Positions 1-7,291 of a stretch of DNA of 8,747 bases are shown in pieces. The translations under genes and the position numbers were made by a program. How positions within the stretch are numbered: position 1 is the stretch's first letter; each line of letters begins with the position of its first letter. The notes beneath the pieces are model-generated. The model did no database searches, had not been told where the DNA came from, and worked only from the letters and a program-made list of their open reading frames with translations. The DNA is taken from NCBI GenBank assembly GCA_018263405.1, contig JAANXG010000026.1, positions 1 to 8,747 on the forward strand. The letters run 5' to 3'. Source of the stretch: Gammaproteobacteria bacterium. Its GTDB lineage: Bacteria; Pseudomonadota; Gammaproteobacteria; Arenicellales; JAANXG01.

Positions 1-121
1 ATCGAGACCAATTTTTCGATTTATTGAGGCGAATAGCCAGCTATTTAACGAAATAAATCGGGAAAGTGGGCCGATCTCCCGCCGCCGCAGTAGATTCATC
101 CTAAGTCCGACAGGCTCCTAG
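1..121 (+). other. Left-edge stretch with open frame; possible end of an unidentified gene or element
   Basis: On the plus strand the frame beginning at base 2 is open for 39 codons and stops at TAG 119-121, overlapping the thyA stop on the opposite strand by a few bases. It reads ...RFIEANSQLFNEINRES... and ends in ILSPTGS. This could be the C-terminus of a gene converging on thyA, or of a transposase ending inside an element terminus. The minus-strand frame after the thyA stop is also open to the edge, partly because the stretch contains an inverted repeat, so openness alone is weak evidence. I do not recognise the protein. What lies to the left is not visible. Confidence 0.2.
17..60. repeat. 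Inverted repeat / hairpin downstream of thyA
   Basis: The outer arms CGATTTATT (17-25) and AATAAATCG (52-60) are perfect reverse complements of 9 bp. Inside them, AATAG (32-36) and CTATT (41-45) form a second stem around the loop CCAG. The two stems are separated by poorly paired internal loops. It lies about 60 bp beyond the thyA stop and could act as a 3' structure. However, it is AT-rich and no T tract follows it in the thyA direction, so a classical intrinsic terminator is not supported. It may instead be part of a mobile-element end. Confidence 0.5.
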
Positions 122-912
122 ACGGCGATATCCGCCTTGAGGCGGGGATGGCATTTATAGTTCTCCAACCGGAAATCACCGTATTCGAATTCGAAAATTC
201 CCTGGTCGCGGTCCTCGATTTGCATCCCGGGCAGCGGGAACGGCTTGCGTTGCAACTGCGTCTCCGCCTGTCCGAGGTGGTTAGAATATAGATGGGCATC
301 ACCGAAGGTGTGAATAAATTCACCGGGGCTCAAGCCGGTCGCCTTCGCGATCATTATCGTCAACAAGGCATAGGATGCGACATTGAAAGGCACGCCCAGG
401 AAGACGTCGGCACTGCGTTGATACAACTGGCAGGACAGTTTTCCATGGACGACATAGAACTGGAACAACGTATGGCAGGGCGGCAGGGCCATGCGCTTCA
501 AATCGGCGACGTTCCATGCACTGACGATGAGGCGGCGTGAATCCGGCGACGAGCGAATGTTCCGAATCAGGTCGTCGATTTGATCGATGCAACGGCCATC
601 CGGCGCCGGCCATGACCGCCATTGATGCCCGTACACCGGACCCAGATCGCCCTCTTCATCCGCCCATTCATCCCAGATCGTCACGCCGTGGTCGTTGAGG
701 TAGCGGATGTTGGTGTCGCCGCTCAAGAACCAAAGCAACTCATGGACGATGGACTTAAGATGCAGTTTCTTGGTGGTAACCAGCGGAAATCCCTCCGCGA
801 GATCAAACCGCATCTGATAGCCGAAAATGCTCAGAGTACCGGTGCCGGTTCGGTCGTTCTTGACCGTACCGTGGCCCCGCACATGTCGCATGAGTTCCAG
901 GTATTGCCGCAT
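118..912 (-). CDS. thyA: Thymidylate synthase
   Basis: ThyA transfers and reduces a one-carbon unit from 5,10-methylenetetrahydrofolate to dUMP, giving dTMP and dihydrofolate; it is a cytosolic homodimer. From the ATG at 912 the protein has 264 residues, the same as E. coli ThyA, and is colinear with it throughout. Visible active-site residues are Arg21 (NDRTGTGT), the nucleophile Cys146 (PPCHTLFQFYV), the phosphate-binding pair Arg126/Arg127 (DSRR), Asp169 and Asn177 around DVFLGVPFNVASYA, and His207/Tyr209 (DAHLYSNH). An upstream in-frame TTG at 918 would add two residues. I prefer ATG 912 because it gives MRQYLELM, matching the family start, although no strong Shine-Dalgarno sequence precedes it. 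The last residues (YKCHPRLKADIAV) differ from the E. coli tail (YDPHPGIKAPVAI) but keep the conserved length. It lies 61 bp downstream of a small membrane-protein gene on the same strand and is probably co-transcribed with it. Confidence 0.97.
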   Translation of the reverse strand: MRQYLELMRHVRGHGTVKNDRTGTGTLSIFGYQMRFDLAEGFPLVTTKKLHLKSIVHELLWFLSGDTNIRYLNDHGVTIWDEWADEEGDLGPVYGHQWRSWPAPDGRCIDQIDDLIRNIRSSPDSRRLIVSAWNVADLKRMALPPCHTLFQFYVVHGKLSCQLYQRSADVFLGVPFNVASYALLTIMIAKATGLSPGEFIHTFGDAHLYSNHLGQAETQLQRKPFPLPGMQIEDRDQGIFEFEYGDFRLENYKCHPRLKADIAV

Positions 913-937
913 ATACAAAGGCGGAACGTCACATCAT

Positions 938-959
938 CCGGGAACCGTTAATGGCCCGG
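938..959. repeat. Small hairpin between the membrane-protein gene and thyA
   Basis: CCGGG (938-942) pairs with CCCGG (955-959), and inner CC (945-946) can pair with GG (953-954). It sits in the 61-bp gap just upstream of thyA. There is no T run, so it is not a canonical terminator. It might affect message stability or translation of thyA, or be incidental. Confidence 0.3.
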
Positions 960-973
960 AAGACACAATCCGG

Positions 974-1402
974 CTACATGTCCGTTTCATCGACGTCGAA
1001 CTGGCCACTGAGCCTGCGGCGCACATGGGACCAGGACAGCCCCGCGGACAGCACCCCGGACAGGCCGAACAGCACCAGATACGTAACCAGCTTGATATTA
1101 TCCTTCGGTATAGGAAGCAGGGTCATTACGACCCAGATCAAGGCCGCAAAGAAAGCAATCGCCAGGGTAGTGCCAAATGCGCCCAGGGAACGGTACGTCG
1201 CCCGGATAAAAATGACCCATCCGATGACGATGACGATCCCAACCAGCGCCATGAGAGCCAGGATCTCATTGCTCGCGTCTACCGCCTGGTTCCACACCCA
1301 GTGAAAGAACGAAAATCCTTCCGGGTTATACGTTGCAAATACGAGAACAAGGGCAAACAGCAGTCTAAGAAAGTATCCACTCCAGGAAAGTCGTTGTGCC
1401 AT
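974..1402 (-). CDS. Small four-helix inner-membrane protein (DUF6524-like)
   Basis: This is a 142-residue hydrophobic protein of unknown function. Four membrane segments are visible, at roughly residues 9-25, 47-66, 76-97 and 103-124. The short tail after helix 4 begins basic (HVRRRL) and ends acidic (DVDETDM). The N-terminal stretch LRLLFALVLVFATYNPEG followed by an aromatic FSFFHW block resembles what I remember of the proteobacterial family DUF6524. That family name is from memory and was not checked. The start is ATG 1402, preceded by a plausible GAAGAG ribosome-binding site about 9 bases upstream. It precedes thyA in the same direction, and its upstream region is largely replaced by a 179-bp foldback element that ends only 48 bp before the start codon. 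No catalytic motif is visible. Confidence 0.85.
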   Translation of the reverse strand: MAQRLSWSGYFLRLLFALVLVFATYNPEGFSFFHWVWNQAVDASNEILALMALVGIVIVIGWVIFIRATYRSLGAFGTTLAIAFFAALIWVVMTLLPIPKDNIKLVTYLVLFGLSGVLSAGLSWSHVRRRLSGQFDVDETDM

Positions 1403-1449
1403 AGATTATCTCTTCGGATTTTTGGATTCGTGCCGATTATAGGGCATAA

Positions 1450-1628
1450 GGGCTCGCGCAAAAATAACTTCCCATTTTCACATCCCGTCTTCGGGCCATC
1501 TTTGAACGATCCTCCATCGCAAAATCCTCATAGTAGCCCTGCTAGTACTGCGGTTTTGCTCCATCAGATCGTCCAAATCTAACCCAAATTCGGGCGCGAA
1601 TTCTGTGAAGTTATTTTTGCGCGAGCCC
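1450..1628. mobile_element. 179-bp foldback element (MITE-like) with TAA on both sides
   Basis: The ends 1450-1471 and 1607-1628 are perfect 22-bp inverted repeats beginning GGGCTCGCGCAAAAATAAC. A TAA triplet flanks both sides in direct orientation (1447-1449 and 1629-1631), as expected of a 3-bp target duplication. The whole element is an imperfect palindrome of two 88-nt arms around a 3-nt centre, CCT at 1538-1540. Outside the terminal repeats about 36 of 66 mirrored positions still pair. Paired blocks include GCAAAA (1519-1524) with TTTTGC (1554-1559), and ACGATC in the left arm with its complement in the right. Local hairpins occur at 1484-1495 (CCCG TCTT CGGG) and 1587-1602 (AATTCG GGCG CGAATT). 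It is too short for a transposase, so it would be mobilised in trans. Some IS5-family groups make 3-bp TNA duplications, but the parent element is not identified. Confidence 0.8.
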
Positions 1629-1664
1629 TAAGTGGGTACGCTGTATTTGACCGAAGCGATCGAT

Positions 1665-4600
1665 TCACGACACCCAGCGCCGGGCATTCTTGAATATTTC
1701 AATCCAGGGACCGTATTCGCCCCAGCTCCGCGGGGCCCAGGAGTTCTGCAAGGTGCGCCAAACGCGTTCGGGATGCGGCATGAGTATCGTCACCCGGCCG
1801 TCGCTCGTGGTGAGGCCGGTTATGCCTGCCGGCGACCCATTGGGATTATAAGGATAGCGCTCGGTCGCCGCGCCCCGGGGGTCGACGTACACCAGGGCGG
1901 AAAGGTCGAGAGCCCGTGATCGCGCTTCGTCGCCCTCGTCATCAAAGTGCGCGCGGCCCTCGCCATGGGCGACGGCCACGGGCATCCTGGAACCCGCCAT
2001 TCCCGCAAAAAATATCGATGGACTGTCGCGCACTTCCACCATCACGAATCGTGCCTCGAACTGCTCGGATCGATTACGCACAAATCGCGGCCAGCACTCG
2101 GCACCCGGAATCAGTTCGCTCAGCTGGGAAAACATTTGGCAACCGTTGCACACCCCCAGTGCGAAAGCATCCGTTCTCTGGAAAAACGCCGTGAATTTGT
2201 CGCGCAGATCGTCACTGAGCAGAATCGACTTAGCCCAACCGCCACCGGCCCCGAGCACATCGCCGTATGAAAAACCACCACACGCCACAACACCGGTGAA
2301 TTCCAACAAATCCACGGTGTTTTGCACGATATCGGTCATGGTGACGTCGACCGCTTCAAATCCAACGCGATCGAATACCGCGGCCATTTCCGCCTGCCCG
2401 TTCACGCCCTGCTCCCGCAGTATCCCTACGCGGGGACGACTCGTACCGATCGCCGGCTTCGGCATATCGTCATTCAAGTCAAACGTTAACGCGGCGAACA
2501 AATCCGGGGCAGTATCGTCAAGAAGTCGGTCGTATTCCGCATCGGCGCAGTCCGGACGATCCCGAAGTCGCTGCATTCGCCAGCTCGTTCGAGACCACAG
2601 ACGATGCAGTTCCATCCGTTCGCGTTGCACAAGCAAGCTCTCGCCGGCACGTACCCGAATTTGTCGATCCGGCCGGACCGTTGCCACGGCACGGCAAAGC
2701 GCATCCAGCCCATATTGCCGGCAGATTGCCCGCACCGGTTCCAAATCTTCACGGCGGACCTGAAATACGACACCGATTTCCTCATTGAACAGGAATGCCA
2801 GTGGGTCGGTCGACCCATCCAGGGTCACCTCGATGTCCAGGCCCACCCGCCCCGCGAATGCCATCTCCAATAACGTGACAATCAATCCACCGTCGGATCG
2901 GTCGTGATACGCAAGGAGCAAGGATTCCTCTTTCAAGGAAGTCAACGCGCGGGCAAGATCCACCAACCGCGACGCCTCCTCGATATCCGGGGCTTCATTA
3001 CCCAGCTGCCCATAAACCTGGGCGAGCGCCGACCCGCCCAATCTGTTACGACCCGCGCCCAGGTCGAGCAATACCAGCACGCTGTCCGGCTCGTTGGCCA
3101 GTTGAGGCGTGAGCGCGCCGCGGACGTCGTCCACTACGGTGAAAGCCGTGACGATCAAAGATAGAGGCGCTGTCACTTCATGCCTGCCCCGATCATTGTC
3201 CCAGGCGGTCTTCATGGACATAGAATCCTTGCCCACCGGAATGGACACACCGAGTTGGATGCAAAAGTCGCTGACCGCCTCCACCGTTTCGTACAATCTG
3301 GCGTCCTCGCCCGGGGTCCCCGCAGCGGCCATCCAATTGGCTGATAACCGCACACGGTCAAGCCGTGGCACAGGCGCCGACATAAGGTTAGTCAAAGCCT
3401 CCGCCACCGCCACGCGGCCGGCCGCCGGCCCGGATATCAGCGCCAGAGGCGGGCGTTCCCCCATCGCCATCGCTTCGCCGTGGTAGCCCCGGTAGTCGCC
3501 GAGGGTGACCGCGGCGTCGGCCACTGGGATTTGCCACGGACCGACCATTTGATCCCGGTTGACCAGGCCCGTAACGGTCCGATCGCCGATAGTGATCAGA
3601 AACGATTTGTCGCCGACCGCGGGCAAACGCAGTACGCGTTCCAGGGCCGCGCCGGCTTCTATTTCGTCCAGCGCAAGAGGCGGCCCCCTGAAAGGTTCAG
3701 ATCGGACGTCGCGGAACATCTTCGGCGCCTTGCCGAACAACAAGGCCATGTCGATGTCGATCGGCCTGACCTCGGCAGCATCGCCGTCGTCTTGCCATTC
3801 GTCCTCCAACACGAGCCGACCGTCATCCGCCGCCCGGCCGACTACCGCGTACAGGCATTTTTCCCGACGACAAATCGCCTCGAACCTATCGAGAGAATCC
3901 GCGTGAATCGCCAACACGTAACGCTCCTGGGCTTCGTTGCACCAGATCTGCATTGGAGACATACCGGGTTCATCATTCAAAACCCGGCGGAGATAAAAAT
4001 ACCCGCCGCATTCGGCGGCGTGGACCAGCTCCGGCAGAGCGTTGGACAAGCCGCCGGCTCCCACGTCATGAATGGAAATAATGGGATTCTCGTCGCCTTG
4101 CTCCCAGCACCGATCGATGACTTCCTGGCAACGCCGCTGCATTTCGGGGTTGCCGCGTTGAACAGAAGCAAAATCCAATTCTTCTCTGCCTGCTCCCGAT
4201 TTCACGCTGGATGCCGCACCGCCGCCGAGACCGATCAGCATCGCCGGTCCTCCGAGCACGACGATGCAGGCATCCGGGGGAATTGTCTTCTTGCCGACGT
4301 GGTCCTCTTTGATGTTTCCGAGTCCCCCGGCGATCATGATGGGCTTGTGGTACGCCCAGTAACGGTTACCGGTGCAAAGCTCGAAAGTTCGGAAATATCC
4401 GGCGATATTGGGGCGCCCAAACTCATTGTTGAATGAAGCGCCCCCGACGGGCCCGTCGAGCATGATCTTCCGTGGCGTGGCGATCCGTGCGGGTGTACGG
4501 GCCTCGCCTTCCCAGGGCATGGGATCGCCCGGAATACGCAAGTTCGAAACCGTAAATCCCGTCAAGCCGGCCTTCGGCCGGGCGCCGGTTCCGGTGGCGC

Positions 4601-5582
4601 CCTCGTCTCGAATTTCACCGCCGGACCCTGTGGCGGCGCCGGCAAAGGGCGAGATCGCCGTCGGATGATTATGCGTTTCCACTTTGCACACGACATGCAA
4701 GGCTTCCGCGTGGCTGCCGTAAATTCGGTCGTCGTGTCCGGGATAAAAACGGTAGCCGTTATACCCCTCAAGAACAGCGGCGTTGTCGCTGTAAGCCGAC
4801 AGCGTAAACCGCGGGTGGCGCTCGTGGGTGCCCCGGATCATCGAAAACAGCGACTCGGATTTCGGCTGCCCGTCGATGGTCCACTCAGCGTTGAAAATCT
4901 TATGCCGACAGTGTTCGGAGTTCACTTGAGCGAACATCATCAATTCCGCGTCCGTCGGGTCCCGCTCCAGACGTCGATACCGTTCGACCAGATAATCCAT
5001 TTCGTCGGCGGACAGGGCCAGGCCCCATTCGCTGTTGGCCTGTTCCAGGGACGCCCGGCCCCTTTCCAGGAACGGCACGGTTTGAACCGCCGCCGGTGAG
5101 GTCTGTTCGAACAGGCGCCGCGCTCCGTCACGGGTCTTGAACACGGACTCCGTCATCGGGTCGTGCAGGTGCCGGCTAAACACTTCTACGTCCATCTCCG
5201 AGAAGGAACAAGCCGGGTCACGCCCGCTGAAGGTCCAGACAACGCCCCGCTCGAGTCGCTGAATTCCGTGCAGACCACAGCGATGCACAATTTCCGTGGC
5301 CTTGCTGGACCAGGGCGACCGGGTCCCGATTCTCGGTGTCACAAACAGCACACCATTGTCATCCGCCTCGCTCGGGGGCCGTCGCCCGTAATCCAGGAGG
5401 CAGTCGAGTTTTTGCTTTTCCGAAGCGGTCAGCGTCGCCTCGGACTCACCATCACCCAGAGCAACCAGGTGAAAACACCGCGCCGACAGGGCTCGCAGTA
5501 CCGGCACCTCGCGGGCTATGGCCTGGGTAAGCTTTTCCAGTCGAAATCGCGAGAAGGCCGGCGGTCCGTCGAGAATCAGCAT
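1665..5582 (-). CDS. purL: Phosphoribosylformylglycinamidine synthase, large single-chain form
   Basis: PurL converts FGAR, glutamine and ATP to FGAM, the fourth step of de novo purine synthesis; it is cytosolic. The single chain of 1,305 residues compares with 1,295 in E. coli. In order it has an N-terminal PurS-like domain (about 1-150), a linker, a FGAM-synthetase core with two ATP-grasp-unrelated PurM-like halves (NSEHCRHKIF near 221-230, KVETHNHPTAIS near 300-311, GAATGSGGEIRDEGATG just after) and a C-terminal glutamine amidotransferase. The amidotransferase triad is visible as Cys1145 (LGVCNGCQ) with His1270 and Glu1272 (MPHPERV). The frame could open earlier at a TTG (5642), but that overlaps purC by 38 bp and adds 20 residues that family members lack. 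ATG 5582 begins MLILDGPPAFSRFRL, which matches the family. It starts 22 bp after purC ends, so the two are almost certainly co-transcribed. No frameshift or missing motif was found. Confidence 0.97.
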   Translation of the reverse strand: MLILDGPPAFSRFRLEKLTQAIAREVPVLRALSARCFHLVALGDGESEATLTASEKQKLDCLLDYGRRPPSEADDNGVLFVTPRIGTRSPWSSKATEIVHRCGLHGIQRLERGVVWTFSGRDPACSFSEMDVEVFSRHLHDPMTESVFKTRDGARRLFEQTSPAAVQTVPFLERGRASLEQANSEWGLALSADEMDYLVERYRRLERDPTDAELMMFAQVNSEHCRHKIFNAEWTIDGQPKSESLFSMIRGTHERHPRFTLSAYSDNAAVLEGYNGYRFYPGHDDRIYGSHAEALHVVCKVETHNHPTAISPFAGAATGSGGEIRDEGATGTGARPKAGLTGFTVSNLRIPGDPMPWEGEARTPARIATPRKIMLDGPVGGASFNNEFGRPNIAGYFRTFELCTGNRYWAYHKPIMIAGGLGNIKEDHVGKKTIPPDACIVVLGGPAMLIGLGGGAASSVKSGAGREELDFASVQRGNPEMQRRCQEVIDRCWEQGDENPIISIHDVGAGGLSNALPELVHAAECGGYFYLRRVLNDEPGMSPMQIWCNEAQERYVLAIHADSLDRFEAICRREKCLYAVVGRAADDGRLVLEDEWQDDGDAAEVRPIDIDMALLFGKAPKMFRDVRSEPFRGPPLALDEIEAGAALERVLRLPAVGDKSFLITIGDRTVTGLVNRDQMVGPWQIPVADAAVTLGDYRGYHGEAMAMGERPPLALISGPAAGRVAVAEALTNLMSAPVPRLDRVRLSANWMAAAGTPGEDARLYETVEAVSDFCIQLGVSIPVGKDSMSMKTAWDNDRGRHEVTAPLSLIVTAFTVVDDVRGALTPQLANEPDSVLVLLDLGAGRNRLGGSALAQVYGQLGNEAPDIEEASRLVDLARALTSLKEESLLLAYHDRSDGGLIVTLLEMAFAGRVGLDIEVTLDGSTDPLAFLFNEEIGVVFQVRREDLEPVRAICRQYGLDALCRAVATVRPDRQIRVRAGESLLVQRERMELHRLWSRTSWRMQRLRDRPDCADAEYDRLLDDTAPDLFAALTFDLNDDMPKPAIGTSRPRVGILREQGVNGQAEMAAVFDRVGFEAVDVTMTDIVQNTVDLLEFTGVVACGGFSYGDVLGAGGGWAKSILLSDDLRDKFTAFFQRTDAFALGVCNGCQMFSQLSELIPGAECWPRFVRNRSEQFEARFVMVEVRDSPSIFFAGMAGSRMPVAVAHGEGRAHFDDEGDEARSRALDLSALVYVDPRGAATERYPYNPNGSPAGITGLTTSDGRVTILMPHPERVWRTLQNSWAPRSWGEYGPWIEIFKNARRWVS

Positions 5583-5591
5583 GGGTCCGTA

Positions 5592-5597
5592 CCCCCC
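5592..5597 (-). promoter_or_regulatory. Ribosome-binding site supporting the purL ATG start
   Basis: On the minus strand a GGGGGG run lies 9 bases before ATG 5582, a workable Shine-Dalgarno position. By contrast, the GAGGAGG at 5643-5649 directly abuts the alternative TTG 5642 with no spacing, so it does not support that start. Confidence 0.4.
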
Positions 5598-5604
5598 GAC
5601 CCAA

Positions 5605-6324
5605 TCAGGAGTACTCCGATGGCACACCCAATCGATGCGCAACCTCCTCGTAGGCTTCGATCACACCGCCAAGGTTTCTTCGAAACCGGTCCTTATCCAG
5701 CTTTTCACGTGTGGTGGCGTCCCAGATCCGGCAGCCGTCCGGGGTGAACTCATCGCCCAGCAGCAACTCACCCTCGTATCGTCCAAACTCGAGTTTAAAA
5801 TCCACGAGCAACATCCCCGCACCGCGAAACAAACGGGTGAGCACGTCATTGACCCGGAAGGTCAGTTCCTTCATACGCTCAACCTCCCGTTCTTCGGCCC
5901 AGCCGAAAGCGCGGATGTGGAATTCGTTGATCATCGGATCATGGCGCGCATCGTCTTTCAAAAAAAACTCGAAGATCGGCGTATTCAGCTCCAGACCCTC
6001 CTTGAGGCCCAGGCGTTTACAGATGGACCCGGCCGCGAAGTTCCGTACGACACATTCGACGGGAATCATCTCCAGGCGCTTTACCAGGCTTTCATCCTCG
6101 GATAGTATTTTCTCGAAGTGCGTACTAAGCCCGTCCTTCTCCAGCATCTCCATCACGAATGCGTTGAAGCGATTATTGACCATTCCTTTTCGGTCCAACT
6201 GTTCGACCTTTTCGCCGTCGAACGCCGATGTGTCGTCGCGAAAATGCAGAATCAACTTCGTGGGATCGTCGGTCAGGTATATCGACTTCGCTTTACCCGC
6301 GTAGAGTTGGTCGCCTTTTTGCAT
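5605..6324 (-). CDS. purC: Phosphoribosylaminoimidazole-succinocarboxamide (SAICAR) synthase
   Basis: PurC joins aspartate to CAIR using ATP, giving SAICAR in de novo purine synthesis. The protein has 239 residues, close to the 237 of E. coli PurC. Both classical family signatures are present: IPVECVVRNFAAGS (residues 87-100) and LVDFKLEFG (173-181). The N-terminal nucleotide-binding region YAGKAKSIYLTDD (8-20) is also typical. The start is ATG 6324, with GGAG about 9 bases upstream. It lies 31 bp downstream of dapA and 22 bp upstream of purL, so the three genes form a compact unit on the minus strand. In E. coli and many relatives a lipoprotein gene, bamC, sits between dapA and purC; here no room is left for it. 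Confidence 0.97.
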   Translation of the reverse strand: MQKGDQLYAGKAKSIYLTDDPTKLILHFRDDTSAFDGEKVEQLDRKGMVNNRFNAFVMEMLEKDGLSTHFEKILSEDESLVKRLEMIPVECVVRNFAAGSICKRLGLKEGLELNTPIFEFFLKDDARHDPMINEFHIRAFGWAEEREVERMKELTFRVNDVLTRLFRGAGMLLVDFKLEFGRYEGELLLGDEFTPDGCRIWDATTREKLDKDRFRRNLGGVIEAYEEVAHRLGVPSEYS

Positions 6325-6355
6325 GGTTCAAGCTCCGGCTGTCCGGGCCGCTCGT

Positions 6356-7231
6356 TCAGACTATACCGGCTTTGCGCATCGCCGCCCGAACCGTTTCATG
6401 GTATTCCTCCGCCAACCGGGTCAACGGCAAACGAATACCGCGCTCGATCATTCCCATTTCGTGAAGCGCCCATTTTACGGGGATGGGATTCGACTCCATG
6501 AACAAAGCCGCATGCAGGTCGGCGAGCGTGTCATTGATTTGCCGCGCGGTGTCCGCGTCATCGGCCAAAGCAGCGTCGCACATCCGCCGCATGGCGCGCG
6601 GTGCTACGTTGGCGGTCACCGAGATATCGCCCTTGCCGCCCACCAGGATGTGTTCGCAGGCCGTGCCATCCTCGCCGGTGAGAATGTTGATCCGATCGCC
6701 ACAGATCCCCACCAGTTCCCGTGCCCGGTCCAGATCGCCCGTGGCGTCCTTGATGCCGACGATATTATCGATGCCTGCCAATCGGTCCACGGTGGCTGTC
6801 AGCATATCGCAGCCGGTGCGACCGGGGACGTTGTAAAGAATCTGGGGAATCGGCACCGCCTCCGCAATGGTTTTAAAATGCTGGTAAAGACCTTCTTGAG
6901 TAGGCTTGTTGTAATAAGGGACAACCAGCAACGCTGCATCGGCCCCGATTTCCCGAGCGATGCGCGTGAGGTGGATTGCTTCGCTGGTCGAGTTGCCCCC
7001 CGTCCCGGCGATGATGGGGATACGTCCCGCTGCGTGTTCGATAGATCTTTCCATGACTTTCGCGTGCAAGTCGAACCCGAGAGTGGAGGATTCACCGGTC
7101 GTACCCACGGAAACGATCGCCTGGGTACCGTTCTCGACGTGGAAATCGATCAACCGTTCCATCGCCGGAAAATCCACCTCGGTGTCCGGACCCATGGGCG
7201 TCACCATCGCCACCATGCTGCCTTGAAACAT
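6356..7231 (-). CDS. dapA: 4-hydroxy-tetrahydrodipicolinate synthase
   Basis: DapA condenses pyruvate with aspartate semialdehyde at the entry to the diaminopimelate/lysine branch, feeding both lysine and peptidoglycan; it is a cytosolic tetramer of TIM barrels. The 291-residue protein carries the Schiff-base lysine Lys161 (VGIKDATGD), the triad Thr44 (GTTGES), Tyr107 (VPYYNKPTQEG) and Tyr133 (ILYNVPGRTG), and the carboxylate-binding Arg138. All fall at the E. coli residue numbers. The start is ATG 7231; CAGGT lies about 6 bases upstream as a weak ribosome-binding site. It is the first intact gene of the minus-strand block; upstream lies decayed mobile DNA. Transcription probably continues into purC. 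Confidence 0.97.
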   Translation of the reverse strand: MFQGSMVAMVTPMGPDTEVDFPAMERLIDFHVENGTQAIVSVGTTGESSTLGFDLHAKVMERSIEHAAGRIPIIAGTGGNSTSEAIHLTRIAREIGADAALLVVPYYNKPTQEGLYQHFKTIAEAVPIPQILYNVPGRTGCDMLTATVDRLAGIDNIVGIKDATGDLDRARELVGICGDRINILTGEDGTACEHILVGGKGDISVTANVAPRAMRRMCDAALADDADTARQINDTLADLHAALFMESNPIPVKWALHEMGMIERGIRLPLTRLAEEYHETVRAAMRKAGIV

Positions 7232-7262
7232 TTCGATACCTGCTGGATAGTGTCTTGGGGCG

Positions 7263-7291
7263 ATGTTAATGCCGCGTCGAAGGAATCACAA
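7263..7291 (-). promoter_or_regulatory. Candidate sigma-70 promoter for dapA
   Basis: On the minus strand TTGTGA (7291-7286) and TAACAT (7268-7263) are separated by 17 bases and lie about 30 bases before the dapA start. Each hexamer matches the consensus at 4 of 6 positions. The spacing is ideal but the match is modest, so this is only a candidate. Confidence 0.3.

Noticed and set aside
17..60. Intrinsic terminator for thyA
   Set aside because: The stem is AT-rich with large internal loops, and no T tract follows it on the thyA strand.
827..1582. 251-codon plus-strand frame spanning the thyA start, the membrane gene and the foldback element
   Set aside because: It crosses unrelated features and is low-complexity and polar (many Gln, Asp, Arg). 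The minus-strand genes explain the coding signal.
3480..4436. 318-codon open frame on the plus strand, opposite purL
   Set aside because: It lies wholly antisense to conserved purL codons and its product has no recognisable domain; high-GC genes often produce such shadow frames. The same applies to the other plus-strand frames across 2146-2763, 4665-5099 and 5163-5747.
5583..5642. Extended purL start at TTG 5642
   Set aside because: It would overlap purC, adds residues not present in the family, and its GAGGAGG abuts the TTG without spacing.
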